DNA of 64,000 nt. It comes from JBGANR01 sp044222225. GTDB taxonomy: Bacteria > Actinomycetota > Actinomycetes > Mycobacteriales > Mycobacteriaceae. The DNA is taken from the NCBI GenBank assembly GCA_044222225.1, contig JBGANR010000017.1:1-64000 (forward strand). The letters are read 5' to 3'. Below are positions 63,689 to 64,000 of the stretch, in pieces (position 1 is the stretch's first letter; the number at the start of each line of letters is the position of its first letter). The translations under genes and the position numbers were made by a program. The notes under the pieces were generated by a model. It worked only from the letters and a program-made list of their open reading frames with translations. It was not told where the DNA came from and did no database searches.

Positions 63689-64000
63689 GGTGCGGCGTAG
63701 TCGTCGGAGCGGGACTGCCCGCCGAGCCGGGCCAATTCGGTCATGACGCGGTCGGTGAGGTCGCGGGGGTCGCCGTCGGGGGCGATCGGCGGGCCGAAGC
63801 GGACGACGACGGGGCGTCGCCAGCGGCGTCGGCCCGCGTCACGGGTGATGGCGACGGGGACGATGGGGCAGCGCTGCGCCAAAGCGACGCGAGCGACGCC
63901 GGTGTGGCCGCGATGCAGCCGGCCGTCGGGCGAGCGCGTCCCCTCCGGGTAGACGCCCCAGACGCCGCCGGCGGAGACTACCGAGCCCGCGGCGGCCAAC
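63670..64000 (-). CDS. 1-acyl-glycerol-phosphate acyltransferase (PlsC family), C-terminal part
   Basis: The gene runs off the right edge, so only the C-terminal about 109 residues are seen. GGVWGVYPEGTRSPDGRLHRGHTGVARVAL matches the third acyltransferase motif (PEGTRS) and RCPIVPVAI the fourth (VPVAI) of PlsC enzymes. The end PPRMSA and the stop codon lie inside palindromic element B4, so the C-terminus was set by insertion of that repeat. Expected to act at the inner membrane face in phospholipid synthesis. The N-terminal HxxxxD motif is outside the window. Confidence 0.88.
   Translation of the reverse strand, partial: LAAAGSVVSAGGVWGVYPEGTRSPDGRLHRGHTGVARVALAQRCPIVPVAITRDAGRRRWRRPVVVRFGPPIAPDGDPRDLTDRVMTELARLGGQSRSDDYAAPPRMSA

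Overview
This is a continuous stretch of very GC-rich, densely coded chromosome. It uses many GTG starts, 4-base stop/start overlaps (ATGA, GTGA) and several probably leaderless genes. The content fits an actinobacterium, probably of the mycolic-acid group (Gordonia, Williamsia or Tsukamurella-like). It includes a three-gene transhydrogenase, a CsoR/RicR-type copper repressor with its TACCC-N5-GGGTA operator, a lactate 2-monooxygenase-type enzyme, a LigD/Ku pair, a PhaC-like synthase and EthA-like monooxygenase. The genus is an inference. A near-perfect chromosomal parS site at 34758-34773 suggests the window lies on the origin side of the chromosome.

Left part (1-24.3 kb): catabolism of amino acids and cyclic imino acids. 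An OYE/N-methylproline-demethylase-like enzyme with two SDRs (143-3615), a HxlR regulator and a methyltransferase precede a five-gene run (5530-11512). That run is a D-amino-acid dehydrogenase, a DapA-family deaminase/aldolase, a proline-racemase-family epimerase, an aldehyde dehydrogenase and an ornithine-cyclodeaminase-family reductase, which is the toolkit for 4-hydroxyproline-type breakdown to 2-oxoglutarate. A methyltransferase and a VapBC-like toxin-antitoxin pair follow. Then comes a leftward operon (21715-13407): FAD amino-acid oxidase, 2-oxoadipate dioxygenase/decarboxylase (HglS/DUF1338), a glutamate-dehydrogenase-family enzyme, D-2-hydroxyglutarate dehydrogenase (YdiJ type), and an unusual regulator in which an IS630-type transposase is fused to a GntR/FCD regulator. 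An APC permease diverges from it. The palindrome ATTGTCAGACAAT or a close variant lies upstream of three of these transcription units and probably ties them into one regulon.

Middle (24.3-45.3 kb): the histidine-utilisation operon hutUHIG with divergent hutC. hutC overlaps a two-component system that is followed by a DUF305 lipoprotein, which has a triple 11-bp direct repeat upstream. Next are small single genes (CsaA-like, nitroreductase, VOC, a Tag-family glycosylase lacking most zinc ligands). Then comes a three-gene membrane-stress-like module (SPFH/GYF protein, zinc-ribbon membrane protein, very long repeat-rich membrane-anchored protein), followed by lactate monooxygenase, CsoR, acetyltransferase, SRPBCC and siderophore-interacting protein genes.

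Right part (45.3-64 kb): a PHA-synthase-like operon (phasin-like/PhaE-like, PhaC-like, GNAT, SDR, hydrolase, SLC13/ArsB permease), pntAA-pntAB-pntB, divergent ligD/ku, a nucleoside hydrolase-ribokinase pair, a Baeyer-Villiger monooxygenase, an MFS exporter, an SDR/acyl-CoA dehydrogenase divergent pair around a palindromic operator, and the end of a PlsC acyltransferase.

Two families of small palindromic repeats are scattered at gene 3' ends. Family B is exactly 75 bp and occurs four times. Family A has a conserved centre but arms that differ from copy to copy while staying self-complementary within each copy (three copies). A 24-base fragment of the family A centre also forms the coding 3' ends of two genes.
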